A DNA stretch of 64,000 nucleotides, from contig OY720642.1 in NCBI GenBank assembly GCA_963169105.1, positions 80,082,716 to 80,146,715 on the forward strand, read 5' to 3'. The notes beneath the pieces were generated by a model that saw only the letters and a program-made list of their open reading frames with translations, was not told where the DNA came from and searched no databases. Below, in pieces: positions 37,347 through 49,006 of the stretch. Position 1 is the first letter of the stretch. Each line of letters opens with the position of its first letter. This DNA comes from Ceriagrion tenellum. Taxonomy: Eukaryota; Arthropoda; Insecta; Odonata; Coenagrionidae. The position numbers and the translations under genes were made by a program.

Positions 37347-37827
37347 TTAAGTAGACTAGTCATAATGGAGACCATATTAGAATTATACGTCTTTAATTTC
37401 AACAGCTGTAGGAAATATGAATTAAATTCTAAACTATTTATAGTGCAATGATATAATTGTATATGACTGAAATTATAGGTAACAATAAAATATGCACTTA
37501 AGTTTTTGATTTGACTCATTTTTTTCACGTGGTTTGTTCAAAACTCCTTTGCAAAGGAAAGTTTTTGCGATTCTGAAAAAAATAATATGGTGACGATATG
37601 ATTCATTTTCAAAATAGTCGAGAAAACATACAAACTACACCCTGTTAATTTTTTTACGAGATATAGGTGTTCCAAATTCCTTATTATTTTAAATAATGTC
37701 TCTGAGAGCCTAAGCTACCACTTTCATGTAAAAGGGCTGGTATTATACGTCATAATCTATGAAAATAGTTCGGTAAGTTTTTTGTTAAAATGAGACCAAG
37801 CTCATTGATTTTTTATTTGAAGATACC
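37347..37827 (+). mobile_element. TTAA-ended nonautonomous element, copy B (damaged)
   Basis: Begins CTTAAGTAGACTAGTCATAATGG, where about 20 bp of the terminal repeat are missing compared with copy C, and then follows the family: GAGACCATATTAGAATTATACG, GAGAAAACATACAAACTACAC, CATGTAAAAGGGCTGG and AAAATGAGACCAAGCTCATTGATT, compared piecewise. The right terminal repeat is lost. Confidence 0.7.
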
Positions 37828-40800
37828 GGATTCATCTTTCTTCTCCAGGGCCTGGTTTGACATCGCAATCAGGAAGTATGGAGTTCAGAGGAATAGATTA
37901 CGTCTTAACTAGGATTTAGTTGAACAATAAATTGGCAGTTCATCATACTCTTTTGCCTATATTGCTTCTCTCCTCGAACTCATTGGAGCACTTATATGGG
38001 CGTCCAAATATTTGTATATAATGATTACCAGTCCTTTGAAGAGAGGGGGGAATTTTGGGGAGTGCGTATCCCAATCATTTCCAACGGCTCTTTATTCTGC
38101 CCGAGTCCCTTTTTCACCCTTTTCCCAACTCAAGTCCCTGTAGTCCACACACAGAATCCCTAAGGGCCCTTTATTTTTCCACTTCGGTCAGGGTCTCTTC
38201 ACCCCTCGAACTCCTTTCAGGCGTCGTTAAGTGGAATAACCTTTTTCGTGTTTTTTTTTATTTCAAGTTTTACGAGCTCAGTCGTTCCTCCGTGGTCCTT
38301 TCTGTATCAGAGCTGTTTAACATCTTCCCTTACTTCTAAAAATTCCCTCATCCTGCACTCATCCGTCTAGGTAATCAACCAACACTTTGCGTTTCCTCAT
38401 TTGTCAGACACTTAACGCTATACTCTGGTTTTCCGGAACGAAGTCTTGTTTTCTCTCCTTCGCATCCATCTGGTATAGGGAATCCCAGTAAATATCGTCA
38501 TTTTATCATCATTCGTATCGTTCAAGGTATTGTATTTCGTCCCTTTTTGGCATGAATGCGTCATAAATTGCGTAGCCAATGAAGAATGAAGCTGCCCGAC
38601 CAAATGAATAATAAACGGCTTAGTTTGTCGCATCAATATGTAGGTACTAGTTTAACTCTAAGGACTGAATACTTATTTTACGTTCCACAGCTCATTTTCC
38701 TTTGAACTTCCGTTTATACAGCTGGGAACTGAATTTTAATTTTATTTGCTGCCAACAGCGTTTGTAAGTAAGTAGGCACTATTAATTTCAAAAATATGTA
38801 CATGCCCAACCGCTCCATTTTATGGGGTTGATTGAATTGAGCCGGGCTAGAAAATATTTAGACAGTTGGCATAGATGGCTGGCTGCGGCCTTTGCTGGTC
38901 TCTCGGTGACAAAAAGCTCCTTGCAAGAGGGACAACGAGGAAGGGTGTTGATGAACAGGAATAGCAGAACCAGAGTCAAATATACTCCGGAGTTTAAGCC
39001 CCGGCGGAAGTAATACCCTGAAGAATCTCACGTCCACCCATCGGAATAGATTTTCTATCGGGCCCCGCCTCTACTTTTCAGCTCGCTTTGTTTCCAGATT
39101 AGGGACAACCATTTTAGGTTTCTGAAAAACTGGCGCAAAATTCACGATGGTTTATCATGATCGGTAAGTCAGGAGGGATGGTAGCGAAGTTCAAATCTTC
39201 GCCGGATTATTTTTGCGGCATGTAATTGAGGAAGGGATGCGTATGAACCACTAAGATACATTATTTTCACCAACACAATGTGTAAGTTTCACATGCGATA
39301 AAACGAATTTTGCTGTTAGTTATTTACTATTTAATTTACATAAATGTGAATAAATACTCCGCTATACTTCTTTCTCAACTGATTTCAATACGAGAATATT
39401 TCCGCCTCGTTGTCTGCAGCAAGTTATGTACTCGGGTGGCGATGTGACTAAGTATTAAAAAATTGAAATATTTGCTTGTAGTTTTACTTTTTAACTCTCT
39501 CTAACTAAAAGAGCTATTTATAGCATGGCGTGTTATTCCTTGACTTGGTAAAAAAGTTTATAAATTGACGTCATTGCTTATGTCGCAAGTCTATAAAAAA
39601 TAATCAACTCAGACGATGTGCAAAAAAATAGCTGGTATACCTATTTCTGCCTACACCATAAAATGTACTGTCGTTCGCTCACCCATTACCTGGAAATGGC
39701 TGGTACTCGCTCACGACTTTCTACATATTTACGTAACAATGTACTAGAAGTTTGAAGATGAAGGAGAAGTAAATTACCGTCATTATTCAAAGTAGATGTG
39801 TCACGTTACTTTCCGTCGTATGTATAAAATTATTAATGATCGTTGGATGATTTGGGACAAAATAGTCAATATTTCAACCGATGCGATCAAATTACTATTA
39901 ATTTTCTAACTCACTATTTTCAAAAAGATAGAAACTATGGAAACCTATGGTGGCTTTTGGGCTATCTAGAGATAATAATTCAAGGGGCGGATATTTCTCG
40001 CAGAGAGTTCCCAGCAATTCATTTCATTGCCAAAACAATGCGACCACTGCCACTTGGATGTTAAATTTCTTTCAGTGATTGAAATCAGTTGAGAAAAAAA
40101 TATGGCCCAGTAGTTACTCATCGCTCATGGAAATTAAATGGTTAATAATTAACTATGAAGTTTGCATTATCTCATGTCAACCTCATACATTGCGTTGATG
40201 TAAAGAATAAAATCTCTGAGTTTCTCACACACCCTTTCCACTTTAAATGATATGTTGTAAAAAAAATCCTACATTGAGGATTTGCACTTCACCTTCATGG
40301 TTCCTATAAACTGTGCTCAGGCATGAGTGCAAACAAAGAACTCATTCAACTCAGCCAGCAAAAAATGGCGCGGTGGGTGTATACACTTTTTTGAAAGTAA
40401 TAGTACAATTCTATGACAATTTTATAAAGCCAGTGATATACTACGCTCGTATGCCCAAAATAGGCTTTAAGCTTATAAACACACTTTGGCCATGACTTCA
40501 TTAAAGTTGACATTCACATTCTCTTTGGAATAATTACATTATTGTATCTTTTGGCAAGGAACAGGCGAGATTGTCCACGTACATAAATGGATTTATTATC
40601 CCTGCTGCTATTCTGCAAATCGCAAGGCCAGGAATTTGGCAAAATCGATTTTCTTTTTTACTTTTTCGGGTACCTAATAATCCTCAGTAATTCATCCCTT
40701 TCCCCATGGACCTTTCTAGTTCTCAAAATTTCTCATCCATAAACCTTCCATTTTTACTACCCCCTTCGCCATACCTTCCTCCTGCTGCAGCTTTCGGTAT

Positions 40801-42194
40801 ATTTTAACCCTCATTTATACTGGGTACTTTGTGTGCTCAAAGTATGGAATTCATTGTCGACGATCCAGCCAACAAAAATACGAAGGCAAAACTTGTTGTG
40901 CCGATTGCAATATATCAAAAAACTAATAATATTATCACCGAAAGGAATATTTCAGGTTTATGTCAATGATTAATGTATAAAGACCTAAATTGGATTCAGC
41001 TTCCAAGAAACTGCTTGTTTTTAAAGACGTTTTATACCAACCATAAGCTATTCCGTACTGATTTCCAAATTGGGTTTCCAAACTGGTAAATACTCTCAAG
41101 AAATGAAATAAAGTTATCATGATTCGGAGTGAATAATTGTCATCAATTATTCTACTGCTTAAACTACAAGTTGAAAGAACATCGAAGAAAATCCAACTTA
41201 TCCATGGCCTTTATCTCGGTAAAAAAATTGACTGAGGTGTACGTCACGTTTCACAAAGCTCTTCGAGGGAATTGTATTGTTGTGAAAGTATGAGAATTTT
41301 ATGAATCATGTGACTTCATATCATCTTGAAACGATCCATTCATTTAATGCATGAAAGCTGTTATATTTACAAAAGGTTGATCCATTGAGTATGAAATATC
41401 AGAGAGAAGATCTCTCGCAGAAACTAAGAAGGGATTCCCAAGTTTAAGCACAAAGTTGTTCCAGCCACCATGAGGAACAATGGAAGCGAAATTACTCTTC
41501 AAGTTTTTTTCATAAGGAAATAAAAATAATTCTGGAAAGCTTTCAACCCGTGACCACTTCAATCTTCCCACTTTATGGGCTTTCTTCCTGCGTAATTCAT
41601 TCGGGAGCCCTTCTCCATGAAGTTTTTCTCCTTTCTGCCCCTTTCTTTCTTACCCGCGCCTGACCCATTTTTCAAGCTAAGCGAACTCGAAGGCGGATCC
41701 TGGATGAGGATGAACTTTATTGTCCATCTGGCTGCGGATCGCGAAACTAGTGAACTAAGAAAGTAGTTGGCGCGATTAATGGAAGAGAGTTCTGAGCATG
41801 CTGCTCGGTTTCATTGCTCTTATCTATGAAAAAATTACATCCATTCTCAAGGCGGAGTGAGCAAAAAGGTGATGGTGACTTTTCCATGGGAATGGGCGTA
41901 AGAGATATTTCTCAGTTTAATGTCTCATACAACGAATTCCAATGATATCTCCCTTCCGTGAGCAAATGATGATATTGAAGTGTGTGCTTTGGCTGATAAC
42001 TATTGAGGTAGATGGAGAGTGCGCCTGCTATGGTGGCCAATGCTGGAGGCTGTGACGTGGGCGTGGCCTGTCCGTCATATTTGTTAACCCCGATTTCCTT
42101 TAGCGCATAAAGACATACGCGCTAACTTTGCAATTTTACGATGTTCCCCTTGATAACTAAGTATAAATGAACATACACTTCTTTAGTATGATTT
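37828..42194. other. 4.4 kb without recognised genes or elements
   Basis: Short frames on both strands, none with recognisable motifs. No terminal repeats or tandem arrays noticed. Confidence 0.4.
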
Positions 42195-42405
42195 CTCCTT
42201 TCATGTATTTATTTTTATTTTATTTTTTTTATTTTATCATAATTACTCTGAATACAGCACCTGCGGCCAATTTATATCAGGGGAATAACTGCAACATCAG
42301 AGGAAAAAAACACCCATATCCTGGGCAGATAATATTCTACCCAGGCGGGACTCAAACCCGCGACCCTCGAGAACTTTGCCCCGCCGCCACCGGGGCCGGT
42401 ATTAT
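42195..42405 (-). mobile_element. tRNA-derived SINE with A-rich tail
   Basis: On the minus strand the head (42405-42340) contains a B-box-like GGGTTTGAGTCCCG in a GCGGG...CCCGC stem context, preceded by a GGCGGCGGGGC segment and a weak A box. The body follows, and the element ends in a run of A with few T (42245-42200). It has a different body from the SINE at 8035. An RNA polymerase III type internal promoter is expected for the family. Confidence 0.75.
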
Positions 42406-42420
42406 TTAACTTATGTATAT

Positions 42421-42604
42421 TAATGAAATGATGAATAACTTAGTTTTCAACAAAAGATTTATTATGTTAATAAGACCCGGGTTCCATCGCTGCGCGACAT
42501 CAAGAGGCGTTTTCAGGTGTGATGATGTCGCGCAGCGATGAAACTCGGGTCGTAATAACGTAATAAATCTTTTGTGGAAAACTAAGTAATTCATCATTTC
42601 ATTA
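42421..42604. mobile_element. 184-bp hairpin element
   Basis: Two arms of about 82 bp (42421-42502 and 42523-42604) are nearly perfect reverse complements around a 20-base loop. The arms start TAATGAAATGATGAAT and run into a core GACATCATC / GATGATGTC. The right arm carries GCGATGAAACTCGGGTCGT, close to the core of the hairpin at 47641 (CACGTCGAAACCCGGGTCGT). Outer arm sequences of the two differ completely while the core is kept. No coding capacity. Confidence 0.85.
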
Positions 42605-42811
42605 TGAAGTAATTCCGCCAAATTACTGCCAATCCCATTGATTCTTCTTTAAGTTAATAATTATCTGCATTCCCGGTGAATAACTATAGTAAAATCGAGT
42701 ATAATTCATTGCACGAAGTAGCCAATGTATTTTTTAGGATTCGCTTGCCTTAGATTTCAAACGGTGATTATTCTTGCCATGCATATCATCTATTTCGTTC
42801 ATTACGTCGTA

Positions 42812-43330
42812 CTATTCAAAGGAAAGTAAGGAAGGATAACCAAGGATAACCAATATGGTTTTTATTCTGGTCGTCAGGTTACAGTTTGATGACGTGATTC
42901 CCTCTCCATATACCTCAATGCTTATCGTGTCTCGGCAGCTCGCTAGTCTCGCCGTGTTATGATTTGTCCTCTTTATTGAGGCTTCAGGATTTTGCGGACA
43001 ACTGGCGCCACCGGTGACAAAGCCCACACTCCTTTCGTTTGCTTCGGCCACTTCCTTGTAATCCTTGCGATCCACGCGAGCGCTAACTTGTGCGAGTCGG
43101 TGAAAGTTATTAATTTCAGCTTTCAGAGGAGATTTTTTGCCAGTTTTGGGAACTTTTCTTTAACATTCCGAACTTCTAAGGAAGTTTTTTCGTCGAGTTT
43201 GGTTTTTTCTCGTTATTCAACGTCATTTTTCTGCTCGGGCTCCAGAATAGTTGCTGCTTCTAGTTCAGTCTTTTTCCACGGCCCCACAAACGAGGTCATA
43301 TGCTTGGACGAGTGTCTCCGGCATGATGCT
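42812..43330 (-). pseudogene. Possible degraded coding sequence, unknown family
   Basis: Read on the minus strand, this segment has protein-like, charge-rich text in alternating frames: TELEAATILEPEQKNDVE near 43280-43220, EVRNVKEKFPKLAKNLL near 43170-43120, and an 87-codon frame with DRKDYKEVAEANERSVGFV at 43075-43020. GC content is higher than in the surroundings. I do not recognise the family. It may be a decayed transposon protein or retrocopy with stops and frameshifts; chance is still possible. Confidence 0.25.
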
Positions 43331-43420
43331 TACAACGTAAACAAATGAATGTCTCGACCCACCAATGATCGCACGGTAACATCTCTCGTGCTCAAGTATT
43401 CAAAATATCCGCCTTAAATC

Positions 43421-43500
43421 GTTACTAGGTAGAGATTTTAGCGTCGAGTTGTGGGTAGAGATTTTAGCGTCGAGTTACTAGGTAGAGATTTTAGTGTCGA
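43421..43500. repeat. Three tandem copies of a 26-27 bp unit
   Basis: GTTACTAGGTAGAGATTTTA followed by GCGTCGA occurs at 43421, 43448 (start changed to GTTGTGGG) and 43474. Short minisatellite. Confidence 0.9.
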
Positions 43501-43608
43501 TAAGATCGAAAGAGTGATGTTCATTTGGAATTGCGGAGTGATAATTTTTAGCAATACTTAAGTAATAGGTTTTTATACCCAATTATAAAATCACATTGTA
43601 CTTATATG

Positions 43609-43765
43609 CAGGGGCGAATCTATGGGGGTGGTCTAAGCCCCCAATTGGATCGAAACTTACACTAGATAAAACTGAAATTATCCCCCGAACCCCCCTTCGG
43701 CTGGGGGGTATTCCCCTCAGACCCCCGGTTTGCCCCCCCCTATACCAAACCTAGATCCGCCACTG
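43609..43765. mobile_element. 157-bp hAT-type miniature element with 8-bp duplication
   Basis: Flanked by CTTATATG at 43601-43608 and 43766-43773, an exact 8-bp target duplication. The ends CAGGGGCGAATCTA and TAGATCCGCCACTG form an imperfect inverted repeat. The interior is G-rich on the left and C-rich on the right (GGGGGG / CCCCCC tracts), so the whole element can fold. No coding sequence. Clean hAT-style insertion. Confidence 0.92.
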
Positions 43766-43773
43766 CTTATATG

Positions 43774-45880
43774 GTATTTTTGACGAATGGGGCCTCAAAA
43801 TTCTTCATTTTCTATCCTCGTTTCACGAGAAATGATTGACCACCTTTAATTGGGATTTCTCAGAAACGGATCCGAGCGGTCGTTATGGTGTGTTGCAATT
43901 TTGTCTCCTCGGGGCCACTCCCCATCCTCTTTCGGTACCCTTTGCTTCGGATTGATCTCATGTTGGTGAATTCCACGTCCGAAACTTTCGGAGTGTCCTC
44001 ACGTTCGTCAGAGACCCCTTTCCTCTTCCTCTCCGATACTTCCTTCTCTCACTATCCAGCATTTTGTCACCTCTCTTCCGTTTCCGTTCCTTCTTGTCAT
44101 GCTCTCTTTTTCCGTGCATTTCTCTTCCGCATGGTAACTCTCTCTTTCCCACACACGAACGGATAAGTTCCAATTCGGATCTACTTCCCTGGAACTCTGA
44201 CCTCTATTCTGTTCCACTAGATCGATGGATTATGCCGGAGTCTACTGAATAGACTAGACTTTATCCTTCTGTTTCATAACTTATTATTCCTAACACCTCA
44301 TCCATTGAAAAACGTACGTAAGTTTAGATGCGATGGAACTTTGCAAAAAATGTGATAACGAGAGGTGTTATTGAGCCGAAACAGTATCATAAACTATTAC
44401 TGTAAACTAATCTCGTGGAAGCTACTTACCCTCATGACTTGGTGGATGGCAATTTCGAATAAATTGACTCTCATCCGAATTTCACGGCTATTTATTTCTT
44501 TTTACTGTCACTCCCGCCCCAAATATGTATCATTGTAGTTATGGATCTTTTCCATTGAAAAAGTTACGATTGCCTTACTTTCTAAGCTTATATTTTTTTA
44601 ATGCGTAGTATTTTAAAATAAGTCAGTCACAATGTAATTACAAACAATATTTTTAACTCCAAGTGTAAAAGTCACCAAAAATCAAATGATATTTATTACG
44701 CAATGTTGCCATCGGAATTTACAGGTCAGTGTGTTTCATATTACGGAGCATAACTGGAGCGAGTTAGATATAATTGAACATCATCTTTGCGTGAACTTAT
44801 TAAGTAGGAGAATCAAAATTCTTCAAAATATCAAATGAAACCAAGTTTTACCGATCATGAATTTAATTCGATACTATTTTTATTATCATAATGATGATAG
44901 CTACCAAATTTATAATTATAAGCTGGTAATACTTTCTACTTTAGCTTAATATTTTTACATAAACCTTAATCGGCTTTATAAAAATTTTTTCGCATTGGAA
45001 AAGTCATTTTTCACCCATGAAGATCGGATACTTTTTTTTGCATCAATTTCCAATAATTTCCAATCTTCTGACCTTTATTACGCATAGGAAGAACAAATTA
45101 TGAGTATAGGCTTACCTTAATTTTGGATTCCACTTTAATCCATGGGTTAATAAAATAACCGCGCCTGTACATTAACGATTATGCGACTAATATCGTAAGA
45201 TATTTGCCTTTGACATTTTATAGCGGCATGGGAGATAAATGCGTTAAGCCTGATTGAAAAAGAAGCTTTTATACTAGGAGTGTGGAGGCGAGGGAAAAAA
45301 GCCTCTACTCTTCATGAGAATAGCGTACCGCAGGATATCGTAATGCACGCTGGACAGTTGGAATCAATTAGTCTTTTGTCAATATTGGTTCATTTGATGG
45401 CCTTGAGCGATCATGAAGGAATTCCTAGCTACCTTTCAAGTGATCAATTTAAAACTACCCCCCGCATTCTAAATCAAAAGTTGTTAAAGAATATTTAATG
45501 ATGAATTTCCGCTATAGTTGTAATTGCTCCGAAAAAATTGGAATGCTTGGAAAGTAGAGCGAGCAATGGCTCGTTTTATATTAAGGTATCATAGCATGGG
45601 TACTTTGTGCCTCAAGTTTTTCTTTGCAAATGGCCCTCGCTTTTTGAATTAAATGACTGGTACATATTGCTCTGATCTGATGTATCATATATACATTTCA
45701 TCCAATGATCTCTAATCCGTTCTTCGTATACTTGAGGCGTTTAAGGCAAAAATTTGGATGGATATCATAAAGTGTCGTGAGGTAACAGATACTGTGTCCT
45801 GGAGTGGCGGCCGCAGAGCGTGAAAGGTGGTTGAAATATTATCATTATTATTTAAGCATTCTACCGGTAAAGGTAAGTTT
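43774..45880. other. Unassigned DNA
   Basis: Opposed frames at 43885-44252 overlap on both strands over a C/T-rich patch and carry no motif. No host exon recognised. Confidence 0.4.
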
Positions 45881-45886
45881 TTTTGA

Positions 45887-46510
45887 ATGTCAAAGAATCT
45901 CCTCCTAGTTTTCTATCTTTTCAGGGCCCCATCTCCCTCTAGTATATCCTATTTCGCCTCAGCATACGATCTACCCTTCTTCATCCCGTCCATGAAAGTT
46001 ATTCTCTTTCTTCACCTTCCCCACTTGACCAATATTCTTCCCTCTCTCACACTCTTCAGCAACCCGTCGCCCTTTATGGCGCCCTTCAGCCATCTACCCT
46101 GCCTGTCCCAGATTTCATTCAGAAGTTTCCTTTCCTCGCCCACCATCTCAAGCACTTCCTCGTTAGTCTTCCTATTCGTTCACCTCACCTTCTTCATCCT
46201 TCTCCAAATCCACATCTCAAATGCCTGCAGCCTATTCTCGTCCTCCTTCCTGAAGGTGAACGTTTCTTCATCATACGACGCTACGCTCCAAATCTCACAG
46301 CCTTACCCAATGTCCCCGCCATCAGCATTCCTTCTATTACTAAACGCCTTCTTAGCTAGCGCTATTCTCTTTCGTATGTATTTGCCATTATGCTCGTTTT
46401 CTTTTATCGTGCTACCTAAGTAATTTATCTACTTGTTCGAGTTTGTGTCCTCCAAATTTAATGATCAGCCTCGTTTTCTTTGTCCTAGAGAAACTCATTA
46501 CTTTAGATTT
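45887..46510 (-). pseudogene. LINE endonuclease/RT-type C-terminal pseudogene, second family
   Basis: On the minus strand, from 46510, the translation begins KVMSFSRTKKTRLIIKFGG and continues in shifting frames through ENRLQAFEMWIWRRMKK, TNEEVLEMVGEERKLLNEIW and GRWLKGAIKGDGLLKSV. These are the signature segments of the RT C-terminus in the same superfamily as 2755-3262, but a distinct family. Stops and frameshifts are frequent. The 178-codon plus-strand open frame over the same bases is an antisense shadow. Catalytic residues lie upstream and are not present. Confidence 0.82.
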
Positions 46511-46611
46511 TTATTATTTATCTTCAGGTTAAAATATATGTATGGACAAACACAAAATTAGAAATAGTTCAAAGACCGCAGGAAAACTAAATAAAAAAGG
46601 AAAAGACACAC

Positions 46612-46675
46612 GGAAAAATCTAGGGACGTTTCGGCTGTCAAGCCGCCACCTTCGGCAGCAAGAGACTAAGTTGTG
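46612..46675 (-). other. GCCGAAACGTC hairpin motif (hammerhead-like core)
   Basis: On the minus strand: CTGCCGAAGGTGGC, then GGCTTGACAGCC (a 4-bp stem with a 4-base loop), then GAAACGTC. The order CTGNNGA-stem-GAAA followed by GTC mimics a hammerhead ribozyme core, as found in Penelope-like and other retroelements. The core is off consensus and carries extra bases, so activity is doubtful. Confidence 0.35.
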
Positions 46676-46727
46676 ATCTTTTACTTCGGAGGTGGGGGAG
46701 AGTGGTGGAAAAGGAGAGGGGATGGGA

Positions 46728-46745
46728 TCTCTCTCTCTCTCTCCT
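46728..46745. repeat. Short (CT)n tract
   Basis: TCTCTCTCTCTCTCTC run; simple repeat. Confidence 0.85.
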
Positions 46746-46984
46746 TTTCCTGAAGGATCACTATCATCGTATTATTACGAAAGTCTCGCAAATAATAAGG
46801 GTTGAATGAGTAGGAGCATTATCGTAGTGGTACATTTATTCACCACCGCTTAGATATTTAGATACTGGTCTCTTCCTTCTGACACTTTCAAAAAATCGTT
46901 TCAAAACTACGTAATGATAAAACTGATTGATCGTTTGATCTCATAAGGGACCCATGGGGGACAACTCCTTGCGTTGGGAGAAAA

Positions 46985-47545
46985 GAGTTAACTTGACCTC
47001 AAGATTTGATCAATGCTGATCTACTTTCTTCAGAATAGGAAAACCTTAGGTTATCCACTTCAATGATTAGACGTCAGTTTCCATTTCGCACTCGCTGAAC
47101 CATGTTTTATGACCAGTCATGACATTACGATGGAATATGTTATCTCACTTGACCTTAAGATTTGATCGCGACCGACATACTTTCTTTGGTATCAGAAAAG
47201 TCTTAGGCTTTCCACTACGATGGTTAGGCTTCAAATACCATATCTTACCTGTTAACTGGTCATGTGTTATGACCAGTCATGACATGACGATGTAATACGT
47301 TATCTGGCGTGACCTTAAGATCGCGACTGGCCCTCTTTCTTTGATATCAGAAATACCTTTGGTTTTCCACTCCGATGATTGGGCTTCAGTTTCCATGTCG
47401 AACCCGCTAACCCATGGTTTATAACCAGTCATGACATTTCGAAGTAATATTTCATCGTTGATTTCCCTCGTAAGAAGATACTGGCTGGCTTCTTTAATCC
47501 GAAGTTGCCTCTGCTCCTCCGTCATTAGCCTCAAGATTAATCACA
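46985..47545 (-). pseudogene. Mariner transposase fragment with an internal segment triplicated
   Basis: On the minus strand from 47534: MTEEQRQLRIKEASQYLLTR, then NDEILLRNVMTGYKPWVSGF and METEAQSSEWK. This matches the mariner transposase stretch that runs through the first catalytic Asp (TGDETWV...). Here TGD is TGY, so the catalytic residue is lost. A segment of about 157 bp is then repeated two more times (47304-47147 and 47145-46990), each starting with ACCAGTCATGACAT on the plus strand. The outer end of the left palindrome arm (47490) falls inside this pseudogene, whose reading continues smoothly across it. Confidence 0.8.
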
Positions 47546-47640
47546 TGGTCGCAGAGGGTGAAAAAAATGAATTTGGAAAAACAGCTGCAGCTCAACGACG
47601 AGCTACTGTCACACTAATGTATAAAAGTATTGTATATGAA

Positions 47641-47773
47641 GTAACTTTGTTAATCCACATAAATTCTAATTATTCATCCATCCGACGTGGCATGTCATCA
47701 TCAAGCGATGATGACGTGCCACGTCGAAACCCGGGTCGTCTTAAATAAAATTTATGTGGAATAACAAAGTTAC
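47641..47773. mobile_element. Hairpin element in left arm
   Basis: The outer stem GTAACTTTGTTAATCCACAT pairs with ATGTGGAATAACAAAGTTAC (one mismatch or bulge). The inner stem CGACGTGGCATGTCATCATC pairs with GATGATGACGTGCCACGTCG around a 4-base loop. Directly 3' is AAACCCGGGTCGTC, the same core as in the element at 42421. Non-coding, strongly foldable. The mirror copy is at 60298-60430. Confidence 0.85.
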
Positions 47774-48262
47774 TTTCATTTACAATGTATATTTTCACGC
47801 CTGATATAACTGAGGGTATATAAAGTAGGTTACTAATGAGGTTTTCTCAAAGATATTGCTTCCAATTGTGCGGCGCTTAAACAGTTCATAGTTGTTTATT
47901 TCAAACTGGTCCAGAATTTTTCTGAACCTACCTCCTATTGATGCTCACCTTTGTGATGACGAACATTTAATACAGAAAGCGCTTGATGGAACACTTAATG
48001 ATTGAGTCCACATTCTTTTCTTCTCGAAAGAGTAGGAAATACAAAGGGAGAGCTATCGGTGGAATGGAAGGAGGGCGGGTATCAGGTGGCCAAGAGGATT
48101 GAGGGATGGAGAAGGATTTTAGCTTGGACTCTGCAAGGGAAACAAAAGAGAAAAGACAAAAGGGCTCGTGGATTAGGTGGAGATATGGGCCGAGAGCATT
48201 AGAGGAAACCCATGAGGACAAAGATATTTAAAGGCAGGAAGCCTGTGTGTGAGATGGAATAT

Positions 48263-48897
48263 GTTCATGTCATTGGTTGTTAAAACCTAAGATTGATTGA
48301 CTGCAGCCCTCCACCCTTCCCTTTCTAATGCTAGTTCCCTTACCTCCTGGTATCTCTTTCTATATACTTTCCTCTCCATTTGGTCCATAAAATTATTCCT
48401 GAGTCTTCCTCCGGGGACTTTTTCCTCTATTTTATCTTCACTTATGTTCTTCACAAACCTGTTGTGTCTCAGGGTGTGTCAAATCCATCTGGTTCTCCTT
48501 TTCTGCATGGTGCTCCATATGGCCCTTTCCTCTTCTAATCTTTTGTGAACTTCATCATTTATTATTTTATCCGTCCATTTTATCTTCAGCATCCTCCTCC
48601 GGTACCAGGTTTTGAAGGCTTCTGGTATTTTCTAGTCAGTTTTTCCAATGCTCCATGCTTCCGATCCATAGAGCGCCACGCTCCATGCGAATGTTTTCAC
48701 ATACTTTTTCTTGGTTTGTAGTCCTATCTTTTTTGGTGCCTAGCAGTTATCTTTTCCCATTGAACGCCTTCTTAGTTTGGGCTATTCTTCACTTCACTTT
48801 CACGGTTGTGCTTCCCACGTGATGGTACTTCAGAGATAGGTGAAGGAATCCACTTTCATCCACGTTGTACTTTTTCCGTACTATGAAATATTTTATC
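48263..48897 (-). pseudogene. LINE RT C-terminal fragment in left arm
   Basis: Same endonuclease-type LINE family as 2755-3262 and 53700-54350, on the minus strand. It is recognised from the reverse complement of TGGACGGATAAAATAATAAA (WTDKI.N), ...ACCAGATGGATTTGACACAC (a stop replaces a residue in the RWIGHT motif) and the 3' end CAATCTTAGGTTTTAACAAC. It is a dead 5'-truncated copy. The insertion limits are defined by the empty-site paralogue at 55733-55885. Mirror copy at 59174-59808. Confidence 0.85.
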
Positions 48898-49006
48898 TAC
48901 CCGAAAAGAAGTATGAAGTAAAAGGAGAATTTGGACACTTATAAAGTAATGAAGATAGCCAAGTGAGTAGTGGGAATTTTTTATCTGGAATTATGGAATA
49001 TTAGAG

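Noticed and set aside
45887..46423. 178-codon plus-strand open frame, the longest in the window
   Set aside because: It is antisense to a LINE reverse-transcriptase pseudogene whose minus-strand motifs are clear, so it is a shadow frame.
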